Below are positions 17,195 to 26,366 of a DNA stretch of 64,000 nucleotides, one piece after another (position 1 is the stretch's first letter; every line of letters begins with the position of its first letter). Under the pieces are notes generated by a model that saw only the letters and a program-made list of their open reading frames with translations, was not told the origin of the DNA and did not search any database. The translations under genes and the position numbers were made by a program. Source of the stretch: Lachnospiraceae bacterium UBA4338 (GTDB lineage: Bacteria; Bacillota; Clostridia; Lachnospirales; Lachnospiraceae); assembly GCA_002393735.1 (NCBI GenBank), contig DGTK01000002.1, positions 10,906 through 74,905 of the forward strand. Direction: 5' to 3'.

Positions 17195-18662
17195 TAATGT
17201 TCATTTCCTCTAACAAATCATGAATGACAACTCTCTCATCCATTGGATATTTAACACCCTTAATCTCCTGGTAATCCTCATGTCCCTTGCCCGCAAGTAC
17301 CACGATATCACCGGCTTCTGCAATCTCAATCGCATACTTAATGGCTTCTTTTCTGTCCGTAATCTTCACGAACTTACCGCCTGTATGCACCAGTGTTGAA
17401 AGTATGTCTTCAATTATCTCTTCCGGCTCTTCAAAACGCGGATTATCTGAAGTTACAATGGAAAGGTCGGCCATTTGGCCGCTCACCTCGCCCATCTCAT
17501 ATCTTCTCTCTTTTGACCTGTTTCCGCCGCATCCAAAGAGACAAATCAGCCTTTCAGGATTATAAATCCTAAGTGTTTCAAGAAGTGACGAAAGCGCCAT
17601 CGCATTATGCGCATAGTCAATTAGAAATGTTGCCCCCGGCTTAACATCAACTCTCTCAACTCTTCCCTTAACCTTCACGCTCATCAGTGCTTTCTGAATA
17701 TTCTCATTGCTTACGCCAAACTCATGAGCAATCGCAATGGCTGTAAGCGCATTATATACGCTGAATTTACCCGGCATATCGATGGTAAAATCCCCGCTCA
17801 CCTCACCATTTAATTTAAATGAAGCATCAAGCGACTTATCCTCTCTGAAATACTTTATATCACTAGCTTTATAATCGCCATCTTTCTCAATGCCATACTT
17901 GATGCACTGACAGGTAGCGCCATTCATCATATACTCTGCATTTCCATCATCAACGTTGAAGATACCGGTCTTGCACCTTTTAAATAACAGTTTCTTACAA
18001 TCCCTGTATTCCTCGAAAGACGAATGCTCATTAGGACCAATGTGATCAGATTCAAGATTGGTAAATACACCAATATCAAATGTAAAACCACCGACTCTGT
18101 TAAGCATTAAAGCCTGGGATGATACTTCCATTACAACTGCGTCCAGTCCCTCGTCGGCCATTTGGGCTAAATATTCCTGAAGCACATAGGATTCAGGTGT
18201 TGTATTAACTGAATGTATCCTCTTGGTTGCTGTAATAATCTCTATTGTTCCGATTAATCCAACCTTAAGTCCTGCATTCTCAAGCATTGATTTAACAAGA
18301 TATGTGGTTGTTGTTTTGCCCTTGGTTCCTGTTACACCAATTGTTTTAATTCTTGATGCAGGATTGCCAAAGTAATTAGCTGATATAATGCTAAGAGCAA
18401 GTCTTGTATCATCAACCTTAATGATGGTTCCCTTATAATCAGGAGCCTCCACATCCTTTGATACAACGATGCAGCCTGCGCCTTTCTCTATAATCTCATC
18501 AATCTTGTCATGGCTGTCAAAGTTGGCACCTTTAATACATATGAAAAGCGAATTATCTTCAACCTTTCTTGTATCATATATAACCTTATCTACTTCTGAA
18601 TTAATATCCCCTGTTACGACTTCATATTTAAGTCCTTCTAATAATTCCATAATCTTCTTCAT
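17187..18662 (-). CDS. murE: UDP-MurNAc-dipeptide:meso-DAP ligase
   Basis: 491 residues from the ATG at 18662, which has TGAGG six bases upstream; an upstream GTG gives four extra residues and has no site. It adds the third stem-peptide residue. GVTGTKGKTTTTYLV is the ATP loop. TSDNPRFEEP carries the DNPR motif that marks meso-diaminopimelate rather than lysine specificity, which fits a Clostridia cell wall. YAHN and GKGHEDYQ are also present. Confidence 0.96.
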   Translation of the reverse strand: MKKIMELLEGLKYEVVTGDINSEVDKVIYDTRKVEDNSLFICIKGANFDSHDKIDEIIEKGAGCIVVSKDVEAPDYKGTIIKVDDTRLALSIISANYFGNPASRIKTIGVTGTKGKTTTTYLVKSMLENAGLKVGLIGTIEIITATKRIHSVNTTPESYVLQEYLAQMADEGLDAVVMEVSSQALMLNRVGGFTFDIGVFTNLESDHIGPNEHSSFEEYRDCKKLLFKRCKTGIFNVDDGNAEYMMNGATCQCIKYGIEKDGDYKASDIKYFREDKSLDASFKLNGEVSGDFTIDMPGKFSVYNALTAIAIAHEFGVSNENIQKALMSVKVKGRVERVDVKPGATFLIDYAHNAMALSSLLETLRIYNPERLICLFGCGGNRSKERRYEMGEVSGQMADLSIVTSDNPRFEEPEEIIEDILSTLVHTGGKFVKITDRKEAIKYAIEIAEAGDIVVLAGKGHEDYQEIKGVKYPMDERVVIHDLLEEMNING

Positions 18663-18697
18663 AATACGCCTCACAATAGCCCTAAGCGGGCACTATA

Positions 18698-19621
18698 TTA
18701 AATTGTGGTTATAACCACATTTTTACTGATATCTTTTCTGTCATTTTCATCCCATACACCGCCTTTAATATTAAGAGCAGATGCAGCAGATGCTGAATAC
18801 ATTAATTTAAGTTTATCATCAGGTTCCATTTGGGCTGAAAGTGCATGGGCATAGGCACCAACCAAAGTATCACCACAGCCTACAGTACTTATGGCATCAA
18901 TCTTTGGACCGGTAACCTTATAAGAAGACTTGCCATCAAGATAGATAAATCCATCTTCTCCAAGGCTTACAACCATCTCACCAAGTCCGTACCTTTCAAG
19001 CACTTCTCTTGCCTTGTCTTTAATTTCATCATCCTTTAACTCCATGCCAAGAAGAGTTTCCAGTTCTCTCCTGTTAGGCTTAATAAAATACGGCTTTGCT
19101 TCAAGGCCCGCCTTTAGGTTATCACCTGATGTATCAAGTATAACCCTGGCGCCGACTTGGTTCGCTTCTTCTATCAAACGTTTAACAAGCGAAGGCTCTG
19201 CGCCCTGACAGATACTTCCAGAAATAATAACAGCTTTAACGCCACTTATTATTGTATCATATTCTTTATTAAAAAGCCCAATTTTATCACTATTTACACT
19301 AAATCCCGGCTCAAGAATCTCTGTCATGGCGCCTTCTGACTTAATATTGGTATTTGTTCTTGTATACCCATCTACCATAACAAAATGATTGTCCATAAAT
19401 AAGGACTTAAATTCCGCTTCAAAAATCTCAGAATTATCTTTACCCAGGAAGCCTGAGACAATCACCTCTTCTCCCAGGATTCTCAAGGCTCTTGCTACAT
19501 TAATTCCCTTACCGCCCGGAATTAACCTGACATTTTCTATTCTGTTTACCTCTCCCACCTTAAGATTACTTGTTTCGCACATCTTATCAATGGCAGGATT
19601 AAGTGTAATTACTGCTATCAT
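18698..19621 (-). CDS. PfkB-family sugar phosphate kinase (1-phosphofructokinase-like)
   Basis: 307 residues. It has the ribokinase-fold signatures IPGGKGINVARALRILG near residues 35-50 and STVGCGDTLVGAYAHAL near 245-260, which contains the catalytic Asp. It resembles FruK/LacC, which phosphorylate fructose-1-phosphate or tagatose-6-phosphate. There is no PTS gene next to it, so the substrate is not settled by context. It starts 4 bases inside the end of recJ. Its last codons (VVITT) contain the palindrome GTGGTTATAACCAC. Confidence 0.8.
   Translation of the reverse strand: MIAVITLNPAIDKMCETSNLKVGEVNRIENVRLIPGGKGINVARALRILGEEVIVSGFLGKDNSEIFEAEFKSLFMDNHFVMVDGYTRTNTNIKSEGAMTEILEPGFSVNSDKIGLFNKEYDTIISGVKAVIISGSICQGAEPSLVKRLIEEANQVGARVILDTSGDNLKAGLEAKPYFIKPNRRELETLLGMELKDDEIKDKAREVLERYGLGEMVVSLGEDGFIYLDGKSSYKVTGPKIDAISTVGCGDTLVGAYAHALSAQMEPDDKLKLMYSASAASALNIKGGVWDENDRKDISKNVVITTI
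18705..18718. repeat. GTGGTTWWAACCAC word, copy 1
   Basis: GTGGTTATAACCAC, a perfect 14-base palindrome inside the last codons of the PfkB kinase gene. Near-identical words occur at 30556, 39534 and 47371. Confidence 0.8.
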
Positions 19622-21354
19622 CTGTATTCCTCAATATGAGCTTCCGTATGCGGGCCATTGTAATCACTGAATGATAATGAATAAAGAATATCTATTTTCA
19701 CCTCTTCTTTATTCTTAAGTCTTTCATAGACGTCTCCACCGTCTCTTTCATTTAAATAATCTGCAATTTCAGAGTTCGGTTTGAAGATTTTTACATCATA
19801 ATTTTCTCCATCCATATCAATCTTAAGTGTTGTATACTTGCCGCTTCCAAATGAATAGATACTCTTAATCTTCATATCATCCCATTCAAGTAAAGGCTTG
19901 ATATTGCCTGTACCAAATGGCTCTAACTTAACCAGTTCGTTGTAGATATCAAGTGTTCCCTTGGACGGGTCCATCTTGGCATCCACATACTGCTTTAAGG
20001 TTAGTTCTTCTTCAGTAAGTGTGCAGTCTTTATTAATTTTTTCTCTAAACTCATCTACCCTCTCAGGGCTTATGGAGAGACCGGCTGCCATGGCATGTCC
20101 GCCGAAGGCTGCAAACATATCTTTATACTTACTTAAATTTATGAATAAATTATATTCTTCTATCGACCTTGCGGAACCTGATAAGCCTTTGGATGAAGGC
20201 GAAAGCACTATGGTTGGCTTGTTATATTCTCTCTTAACTCTACCTGCCACAAGACCACATATACTTACGTGGCATTCAGGAAGCACTAAGACAATGATTC
20301 GATCATCCTTAAGTGAACTTTCCTCAATCATCTTAATGGCGATTTTGGTCTGCTCTTCTGTCATTGTCTTACGCTTTTTATTTATCTCATCCAAGTCTCT
20401 TGCGATTCTGATTGCTTCTTCCGGATCTTCTGTTGTAAGAAGCTTAACGCCCTGAAGAGCGTCTGCAATACGGCCTGTTGCATTGATGCAAGGGCCAAGT
20501 ACAAATCCAAGTGAATATGAATCTATGTCCTTCTTTGAATATCCTCTAACGTCCACAAGCGCATTAAGACCTAAGTTGGCAGTATTCTTAAAGTTTTCCA
20601 TGCCATATTTAATTAAATATCTGTTCTCCCCTTTAAGAGGCATTACATCACAGTATGAGGCGAAGGCCGCCAGTACTAAGAGTTCCCTTCTAAGCTCAGC
20701 CATCTCTTCATGGTTTTTGATGTCTAGTAAGTTGGCGATGATTTTGTAAGCGACATAGGCACCACAGATTTCTTTGGTTCTGTATGTACTGTCCTTCATC
20801 TTCGGGTCAACAACTGTTACAGCGTCCGGAATGATTTCGTTGCCGTCATCATCAACAGGCACCTCGTGGTGATCTGTAACAACCACCTTCATGCCAAGTG
20901 AATTGGCATGTTCTATGGACTCTTTGGCTGCTATGCCGTTGTCGCATGTGATGATGTACTTTACCCCGTCTTCTTTGGCTTTATTTATAATGTTGATGTT
21001 TAGACCGTAGCCGTCCAGAATTCTGTCCGGGATGTCCACGGACACATCGTATGAAAGGGCTTTAAGACCCTTGTAAAGAATTGTGGAAGCGCAGATGCCA
21101 TCCACATCGTAGTCGCCGATAATGCGCACTTTATCATCTATGTTTCTGATATATTCTATGGCCTTGTCTGCATTGATAAGGCCTTTAATATCTTCAAAAT
21201 CATCCGTACTTTTTGTAAGGATATCTCTTATATCCTCATCCTTTGTTATTCCACGATTTGCAAGGATTCTGATTACAAGAGGGCTTGTTCCAAGTCTCGC
21301 AGCTGTGGCAGCTAAATCTTCGCCTTCCTGTTTAAATATCCACTTGCTCTTCAT
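19618..21354 (-). CDS. recJ: Single-stranded-DNA-specific exonuclease RecJ
   Basis: 578 residues from the ATG at 21354, which has GGGGGTG six bases upstream. DHH-family motifs are GDYDVDGICAS (motif I), CDNGIAAKE, VTDHHEVP (the DHH) and GPCINATGRI. The GGHAMAAGLSI motif is the DHHA1 domain, and an OB-like domain follows. It degrades single-stranded DNA 5' to 3' in recombination and mismatch repair. It is co-directional with, and overlaps, the sugar kinase gene. Confidence 0.95.
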   Translation of the reverse strand: MKSKWIFKQEGEDLAATAARLGTSPLVIRILANRGITKDEDIRDILTKSTDDFEDIKGLINADKAIEYIRNIDDKVRIIGDYDVDGICASTILYKGLKALSYDVSVDIPDRILDGYGLNINIINKAKEDGVKYIITCDNGIAAKESIEHANSLGMKVVVTDHHEVPVDDDGNEIIPDAVTVVDPKMKDSTYRTKEICGAYVAYKIIANLLDIKNHEEMAELRRELLVLAAFASYCDVMPLKGENRYLIKYGMENFKNTANLGLNALVDVRGYSKKDIDSYSLGFVLGPCINATGRIADALQGVKLLTTEDPEEAIRIARDLDEINKKRKTMTEEQTKIAIKMIEESSLKDDRIIVLVLPECHVSICGLVAGRVKREYNKPTIVLSPSSKGLSGSARSIEEYNLFINLSKYKDMFAAFGGHAMAAGLSISPERVDEFREKINKDCTLTEEELTLKQYVDAKMDPSKGTLDIYNELVKLEPFGTGNIKPLLEWDDMKIKSIYSFGSGKYTTLKIDMDGENYDVKIFKPNSEIADYLNERDGGDVYERLKNKEEVKIDILYSLSFSDYNGPHTEAHIEEYR

Positions 21355-21388
21355 TCTTAACACCCCCAAAATATATCCTTAAATAGCG

Positions 21389-21418
21389 CGTGCTTCCGGC
21401 CATAAGACCAGAAGCACG
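21389..21418 (-). terminator. Hairpin between secDF and recJ
   Basis: CGTGCTTC and GAAGCACG pair around GGTCTTATGGCC. The T-rich tract lies before rather than after the stem on the minus strand, so this may be a processing or stability hairpin instead of a terminator. Confidence 0.4.
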
Positions 21419-21444
21419 TTATAAAAAATCAAATGTAAATTATC

Positions 21445-23943
21445 TTAATCATCATCTTCTTCATACTTAGGCTCGAACTTGATTCTTAAGAATCTCCATA
21501 TGATACCTGCAATGAATACTGATGAATAACCACCGGCAATGATACCTACAATAAGTGGAAGCGCGAATTCCTTAATGGAACTTACACCCATGATGTAGAG
21601 GCATACTACCATGACAAGTGTTGTAACTGATGTAAGAATTGATCTTGATAATGTCTGGGAAATACTCTTATTAACGATTTCCTTAAGAAGATCTTTCTCA
21701 CCTTCTTCCGGGGCTTCCTTGCCTTTCTTCTTATTACGTCTCTTTGCAATAGCCTCTGCTGCCATGGCTTCAGCTGCTGCCTTCTTATTCTCTCTTACTC
21801 TGTCGAAGATAACGATGGTTGCGTTAATTGAGTAACCAACGATTGTAAGCATACAGGCAATGAATGTGCTGCCCACGCTGACTCTTGCAATAGCATAGAA
21901 ACTAAGTACGATAAGCACGTCGTGAAGAAGTGCTGCAACAGATGAGATACCAAATCTGATATCACTGAATCTGAGCCAGATGTAAAGAAGCATAAATGCT
22001 ACAGCCACAAGTACGGCTACGATTGCTTCTCTTCTCATTTCGCCTGAGATTGTAGCACTGATTGTTTCTGATGTAATTGTCTGTTCTTCTACACCAAACT
22101 GCTCTGTAAGTACATCATTAAATGTTGCTCTCTCTGCTTCATCAAGAGCTCTTGTCTTAATATTAACCTGAGTTGTTCCTTCAATCTTCTGTACCTGAAC
22201 ATTACCATCACCAGTAATATCCTCAACATAAGGAACGATCTCTGAATCGATTTCCTGAATTGTCATATCCTTGCCAAGGTCTGCAGTTGTTACTGAACCA
22301 CCCTGGAACTCAAGGCTGTAGTTGAACATGTCACCACTCTTAATCTGATGGAATGCCATGAAACCAAGACCGACTACGATAATTGCGCCTGCAATTGAAA
22401 GCATGATTCCGCCCTTGGATACAAAGTCGAAGGCTTTCTTCTCTTTTGCAACACCATATAACTTAAGGTTCTCAAGTCCCAAAGCGATGAAGCCGTTTAC
22501 TAAGATTCTTGTGATTACAAGAGCTGTAAACATTGAAAGGATAATACCAATCATAAGAGTCTGAGCAAAACCTCTGACTGTACCTGAACCCATCAAAATA
22601 AGGATTACTGCAGCGATTAATGTTGTTATATTACCATCCACGATAGCGGATAAAGCTTTCTTGAAACCTATATCTACGGAAGACTGCAATGTCTTACCTG
22701 TTGCAAGTTCCTCTCTGATTCTGGCGAAGATAATAACGTTGGCATCAACCGCCATACCGATTGAAAGGATGATACCTGCAATACCAGGAAGTGTAAGTGT
22801 AATCTCTGTATTAAATAATGATAATGTTACGATTATCATTGCTGTATACATTACAAGTGCAATGACTGCTGCAAGACCAGGTAAGAAGTATACGCCAATC
22901 ATTATTAAGGCTACGATGATAAGACCGATTGCTGCTGCCTTAAGTGATGTGCTGATTGCATCTGAACCAAGCTGAGCACCTACAATGTTGGAACGGAGTT
23001 CTTCAAGCTCTAACTTCATGGCGCCGATTTTGATCTTGGACGCTAATCTCTTGGCACTTGAATCATCGAAGTTACCTGAGATAACTGCCTCGCCGTTACC
23101 GATTACTGCGCTAACTGAAGGAACTGAGATAAACTGTCCGTCGTAGTAAATGGCAATTGTTTCATGGTTGGCATAAGCCTTTGTTGTTGCTTCCTTGAAA
23201 GCTTCAGCTCCGGCTGAATCGAAACCTAACTGAACAACGTACTCTTCTGCACCTGTTGTCTGATTCTGCTGTGTACCAGCCTTTGCTGTAACAACGTTGC
23301 CACCCTCTAAGATGATGCTGCCGTCAGCCTTAAGTTCGTCAATACTCTTAAGAAGAACTAATGTAAGGTCGCTCTCTTCTGCATTTGTTCCATCATAAGG
23401 AACTACGTTGCCTTCTTCATCAAGCTTTGCAGACATCGTCTCTGTATCATATAAAACAGGAAGATTATTGTCTGTTGCATAGATGAAATATACATCATGC
23501 TCGTCATGATATACCGGCTGACCTTCTGCTGTAACCATATATGTATAGTTATAATTACCTTCTGAATCAGTCTGTGATATGAAATAAAGACTACCCGGTT
23601 TACCAAGCTCTGCCAGGATACCCTCAGCATCAGTTACTTCAGGAATTTCAACTGTGATTCTGTCATCACCTTCCTTGTAAACCTGTGCTTCAGTTGAGTA
23701 TGTCTCAGCTTTCATACGAAGCTTTGTCATGGTATCTTCCAGATCTTCAGCTGAAGGATTATCATCTCCAACTATCTGATAAGTGATACTTACACCACCG
23801 GCTAAGTCCAGACCTTTCTTAATATTGAAGATTGAACCATCCTTATTAGAACCGATACCATAGTAGGCTACGTATCCTAAACCGATTGTTGCAAGGATAA
23901 CCAAAAGAAATAATGCTATCCTGCCTGCCTTGTTACTCTTCAT
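21445..23943 (-). CDS. secDF: Fused protein translocase SecD-SecF
   Basis: 832 residues from the ATG at 23943, which has GGAGG nine bases upstream. It is a natural SecD plus SecF fusion. SecD spans about 1-490, with the first helix, the GLDLAGGVSITYQI motif, a large extracytoplasmic P1 region and five more helices including GMAVDANVIIFARIREE. SecF follows with YSLEFQGGSVTT and then VGYSINATIVIFDRVREN. It uses the proton gradient to pull secreted proteins out. A basic insert (KRRNKKKGKEAPEEGEK) sits in the last cytoplasmic loop. It overlaps scfB by 11 bases. Confidence 0.96.
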   Translation of the reverse strand: MKSNKAGRIALFLLVILATIGLGYVAYYGIGSNKDGSIFNIKKGLDLAGGVSITYQIVGDDNPSAEDLEDTMTKLRMKAETYSTEAQVYKEGDDRITVEIPEVTDAEGILAELGKPGSLYFISQTDSEGNYNYTYMVTAEGQPVYHDEHDVYFIYATDNNLPVLYDTETMSAKLDEEGNVVPYDGTNAEESDLTLVLLKSIDELKADGSIILEGGNVVTAKAGTQQNQTTGAEEYVVQLGFDSAGAEAFKEATTKAYANHETIAIYYDGQFISVPSVSAVIGNGEAVISGNFDDSSAKRLASKIKIGAMKLELEELRSNIVGAQLGSDAISTSLKAAAIGLIIVALIMIGVYFLPGLAAVIALVMYTAMIIVTLSLFNTEITLTLPGIAGIILSIGMAVDANVIIFARIREELATGKTLQSSVDIGFKKALSAIVDGNITTLIAAVILILMGSGTVRGFAQTLMIGIILSMFTALVITRILVNGFIALGLENLKLYGVAKEKKAFDFVSKGGIMLSIAGAIIVVGLGFMAFHQIKSGDMFNYSLEFQGGSVTTADLGKDMTIQEIDSEIVPYVEDITGDGNVQVQKIEGTTQVNIKTRALDEAERATFNDVLTEQFGVEEQTITSETISATISGEMRREAIVAVLVAVAFMLLYIWLRFSDIRFGISSVAALLHDVLIVLSFYAIARVSVGSTFIACMLTIVGYSINATIVIFDRVRENKKAAAEAMAAEAIAKRRNKKKGKEAPEEGEKDLLKEIVNKSISQTLSRSILTSVTTLVMVVCLYIMGVSSIKEFALPLIVGIIAGGYSSVFIAGIIWRFLRIKFEPKYEEDDD

Positions 23944-25366
23944 TTTCTTCTTCCTCCATCTTGGCAACTTTCATCATAATTGCACATTCTATTCTCTTTT
24001 TCTGTAATTCGCATCCCACATCATAGGAACCATTAATGCTTCCGCTGAAATGATAAGAATTAGCTGCACATCCGCCGCTGCAGTAGAACTTGGCGAAGCA
24101 GTTCTGGCATTTCTCCTTAGTATAAACATTGCTTCCCCTGAACTGTTTGGAAAGTTCTGTTTTCTGGATGCCATTATCCACATCACCTAACTTAAACTGT
24201 TCTTCTCCAACGAACTGATGGCAGGGATATAAATCACCCCAAGGTGTTACTGCAAGGTACTCACATCCTGCGCCGCAGCCTGATAATCTTTTATATACGC
24301 AAGGGCCGCCGTCCAGATCTATCATGAAATGGAAAAAGTTAAAAGCCCTGCCCTCTTTACTTCTCTTAAGCATCTCCTTAGCCAGTATGTCATACTGCTC
24401 CAAAAGGATTGGAAGGTCCTCTTCCTTAAGAGCATAAGCCTCATCCTTAGGAGCCACAACAGGCTCTACGGAAATCTGCTTAAAACCAAGGTCAGCCAAA
24501 TGAAGTACATCTTCGCTGAAATCCAGATTGAAATGTGTATATGTACCTCTTACATAATAATTCATCTGATCTCTGCTATTAGCAGCCTTGATGAACTTAG
24601 GTACTATGATGTCATATGTTCCCTTACCGCCTGCCATAGGTCTCATGGCATCATTGACTTCCTTTCGTCCGTCAATTGAGAGAACTAAGTTAGACATCTC
24701 CTTATTTGCAAATTCCATAATCTCGTCATTAAGATATGTGCCATTGGTTGTAAGAGTAAATCGGAATCTTTTATTATTCTCTTTCTCTATGCTTCTTCCG
24801 TAGCGGACCAGATCCTTAACCACCTTGAAATTCATAAGTGGCTCTCCGCCAAAGAAGTCTACTTCCAGATTCTTTCTTACGCCTGAGTTGGCAACAAGGA
24901 AATCCAAAGCCTTCTTACCTGTCTCATAACTCATCAAACATCTTCTGCCATGATATTCGCCTTCTTCTGCAAAACAGTATTTGCATCTTAAGTTACAGTC
25001 ATGCGCAATATGAAGACAAAGTGCCTTAACAAGTGATGGCTGCTCTAAGAACTTCTCAATGGCATTTTCATATACATCCTTGGTATATAACATACCTCCT
25101 TTAATAAGTTCTGTTATCTCTCCCACAGCCTCTTTGATATCTTCCTCGCCTGCAGGAACAAGCTTGCCATCATCATCTGACATCTCATATTTAAAGCCAC
25201 TATTCAAGGCTTTTGAAACGATGAGATTTTGATTTAATTTATTCTCATCTGATAATTCTTCGTAGATTTCAAGGAGGTCATAAACCAGCTTGTCTACGTT
25301 ATGAACACTGCCTGAATTCACATCCAGAACAATATAATATCCGTTGTTTAAATAACGATGTACCAA
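23933..25366 (-). CDS. scfB: Thioether-forming radical SAM maturase of SCIFF peptide
   Basis: 477 residues from a TTG start with GGAG ten bases upstream. An N-terminal peptide-recognition region (RRE-like, about 1-95) is followed by the radical SAM core with CNLRCKYCF (CxxxCxxC at about 121-128), then a SPASM domain with CGAGCEYL, YPCHQF, CQNC and CSGGC cysteines binding auxiliary clusters. ScfB-type enzymes install cysteine-to-threonine thioether links in the SCIFF peptide, which is encoded 148 bases upstream. The neighbours (peptide before, secDF after) are the family's conserved setting. Confidence 0.95.
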   Translation of the reverse strand: MVHRYLNNGYYIVLDVNSGSVHNVDKLVYDLLEIYEELSDENKLNQNLIVSKALNSGFKYEMSDDDGKLVPAGEEDIKEAVGEITELIKGGMLYTKDVYENAIEKFLEQPSLVKALCLHIAHDCNLRCKYCFAEEGEYHGRRCLMSYETGKKALDFLVANSGVRKNLEVDFFGGEPLMNFKVVKDLVRYGRSIEKENNKRFRFTLTTNGTYLNDEIMEFANKEMSNLVLSIDGRKEVNDAMRPMAGGKGTYDIIVPKFIKAANSRDQMNYYVRGTYTHFNLDFSEDVLHLADLGFKQISVEPVVAPKDEAYALKEEDLPILLEQYDILAKEMLKRSKEGRAFNFFHFMIDLDGGPCVYKRLSGCGAGCEYLAVTPWGDLYPCHQFVGEEQFKLGDVDNGIQKTELSKQFRGSNVYTKEKCQNCFAKFYCSGGCAANSYHFSGSINGSYDVGCELQKKRIECAIMMKVAKMEEEENEE

Positions 25367-25461
25367 TATAAAATAACTCCAATTTCTTTTTGTTTATAAC
25401 GCACAAATCGAGCAGGCGCTGACCTACTCGATAATGATAGTCTTGCTATCTTCATTTAATG

Positions 25462-25497
25462 AATAAAAGCAGCGCCTCAACTTAAAACGCTGCTTTC
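25462..25497 (-). terminator. Partial terminator between scfA and scfB
   Basis: AAAGCAGCG and CGCTGCTTT form a stem followed by TTATT on the minus strand, 17 bases past the scfA stop. A second stem, CGAGTAGG/CCTGCTCG, lies at 25409-25430. The pair probably lowers maturase expression relative to the precursor. Confidence 0.7.
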
Positions 25498-25513
25498 ATA
25501 AATCAAACTTTAA

Positions 25514-25657
25514 TTATTTAATCTTCTCACAGCTCTGATTACCTACTGTACAAGATGTCTTGCAAGCTGACTGGCATGATGTCTGACATTCACCACAGCC
25601 GCCCTTAGCCATACTCTTCTTTAAATCTCTTGTATTAACAGTCTTAATGTGCTTCAT
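25514..25657 (-). CDS. scfA: SCIFF ribosomal peptide precursor (six cysteines in forty-five)
   Basis: 47 residues. It begins MKHIKTVNTRDLKKSMAKGG and ends in NQSCEKIK, with six cysteines at residues 21, 24, 28, 32, 36 and 43 separated by small and Ser/Thr residues. This matches the SCIFF family, a near-universal ribosomal peptide of Clostridia whose cysteines become thioether-linked to nearby threonines. GGAGGG lies seven bases before the ATG. A consensus promoter lies 40-70 bases upstream. The biological role of the mature peptide is not known from the sequence. Confidence 0.95.
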   Translation of the reverse strand: MKHIKTVNTRDLKKSMAKGGCGECQTSCQSACKTSCTVGNQSCEKIK

Positions 25658-25697
25658 TTATCCGCCCTCCATTAATTAATACTTCACAATCTCTAAT

Positions 25698-25726
25698 AAT
25701 ATACCATATTTTCCCTTTTGTGTCAA
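25698..25726 (-). promoter_or_regulatory. Sigma-A promoter for scfA
   Basis: On the minus strand TTGACA (25721-25726) and TATATT (25698-25703) are separated by 17 bases, close to consensus. The -35 box and spacer lie within a sequence repeated imperfectly at 26313-26344. Confidence 0.85.
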
Positions 25727-25737
25727 AAACTTTTAGT

Positions 25738-25766
25738 GTGCCACCAGGGACGGAACTAAGTGGCTC
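25738..25766. repeat. Left inverted repeat of a 573-base segment
   Basis: GTGCCACCAGGGACGGAAC followed by TAAGTGGCTC. Its inverse complement matches 26282-26310 over most of its length. The unit is itself partly palindromic. Confidence 0.7.
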
Positions 25767-25806
25767 TTTTTTTTTCCAATATTTGTATCATTTTACTCTT
25801 GAAAAA

Positions 25807-25894
25807 AGTGTAATAAGTTATAAGATAAAACCAAAAGTGTAATAAGTTCCTAAAAGTGTAATAAGTTATAAGATGAAATCTGAAGTGTAATAAG
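25807..25894 (+). repeat. Four copies of AGTGTAATAAG
   Basis: Copies start at 25807, 25836, 25855 and 25884, spaced 29, 19 and 29 bases, so two longer units (with TTATAAGATRAAA) alternate with a short one. They end at the ribosome binding site of the broken ATPase gene. They look like operator sites for its original regulation. Confidence 0.75.
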
Positions 25895-25903
25895 GAGGTA
25901 TTT

Positions 25904-26234
25904 ATGCAGGAAAACCCTTAAAGATGTTTTTGATATTTCTGATGAAAAAGCATCTGAACTTGCAGATTATACAAATGGATATTCTTATGCATTTCAAATT
26001 CTGGGATATTTATTATTCGAAAACAGAAAAAAAGATATCTGGACTGCCGCAAATATGTTTCCGGAAGACTCTGTCAAAGCAATTCGTGAAAAAGCAGAAA
26101 TGACCTCAAACGAATTCTCCACATATCAGGACACACTTGAAAAAAGTGGGGTATTTGCAGGAAATTCTCCATATGGTAAAATCAAATTCTCACTTCCATT
26201 TATCCAAGAGCATATCAAAAGAAAGAGCATATAA
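25904..26234 (+). pseudogene. Internally deleted ATP-binding protein gene
   Basis: An AAGGAGG site and ATG at 25904 open a frame that stops after five codons (MQENP). From 25917 a second frame runs 105 codons to a TAA at 26232. It reads KDVFDISDEKASELADYTNG and later QILGYLLFE, like the C-terminal part of the single-gene AAA ATPases common in Lachnospiraceae. MQENP fits the N-terminus of the same family, so an internal deletion joined the first codons to the last hundred. The product is surely non-functional. The family call is by memory. Confidence 0.65.
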
Positions 26235-26241
26235 TCAGTAA

Positions 26242-26267
26242 AACCCCGAAGCCTTCGCTTCGGGGTT
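26242..26267. terminator. Bidirectional-looking hairpin
   Basis: AACCCCGAAG and CTTCGGGGTT form a perfect 10-base-pair stem with a 6-base loop, just past the ATPase remnant. On the minus strand it is followed by TTTTA. Confidence 0.75.
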
Positions 26268-26281
26268 AATCATTCTGAAAA

Positions 26282-26310
26282 GTGCCACCAAGTTCCGTTC
26301 CTGATGGCTC
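26282..26310. repeat. Right inverted repeat of the 573-base segment
   Basis: GTGCCACCAAGTTCCGTTCC followed by TGATGGCTC, matching the inverse complement of 25738-25766 with several mismatches. Confidence 0.7.
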
Positions 26311-26366
26311 AACATATTTCGCCCTTTGTGTCAAACTTTTAGCGTCCTTAAATCTTCGCATAATAC

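Larger units (their letters stand above)
25738..26310. mobile_element. Possible non-autonomous inserted segment
   Basis: Imperfect 29-base inverted repeats bound a segment that holds only a deleted ATPase gene and its upstream repeats. Just outside, a sequence of about 32 bases is present on both sides (25704-25738 and 26313-26344), resembling a duplication of the scfA promoter region. No transposase is present. The segment may be an inserted or duplicated unit. I infer this from the repeats only. Confidence 0.4.

Noticed and set aside
25807..25894. A small CRISPR array
   Set aside because: The repeat is 11 bases, the spacers are related to each other, and no cas gene is present.
25738..26310. 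An insertion sequence with transposase
   Set aside because: No transposase frame or DDE motif exists in the segment; only inverted ends and a dead ATPase gene remain.
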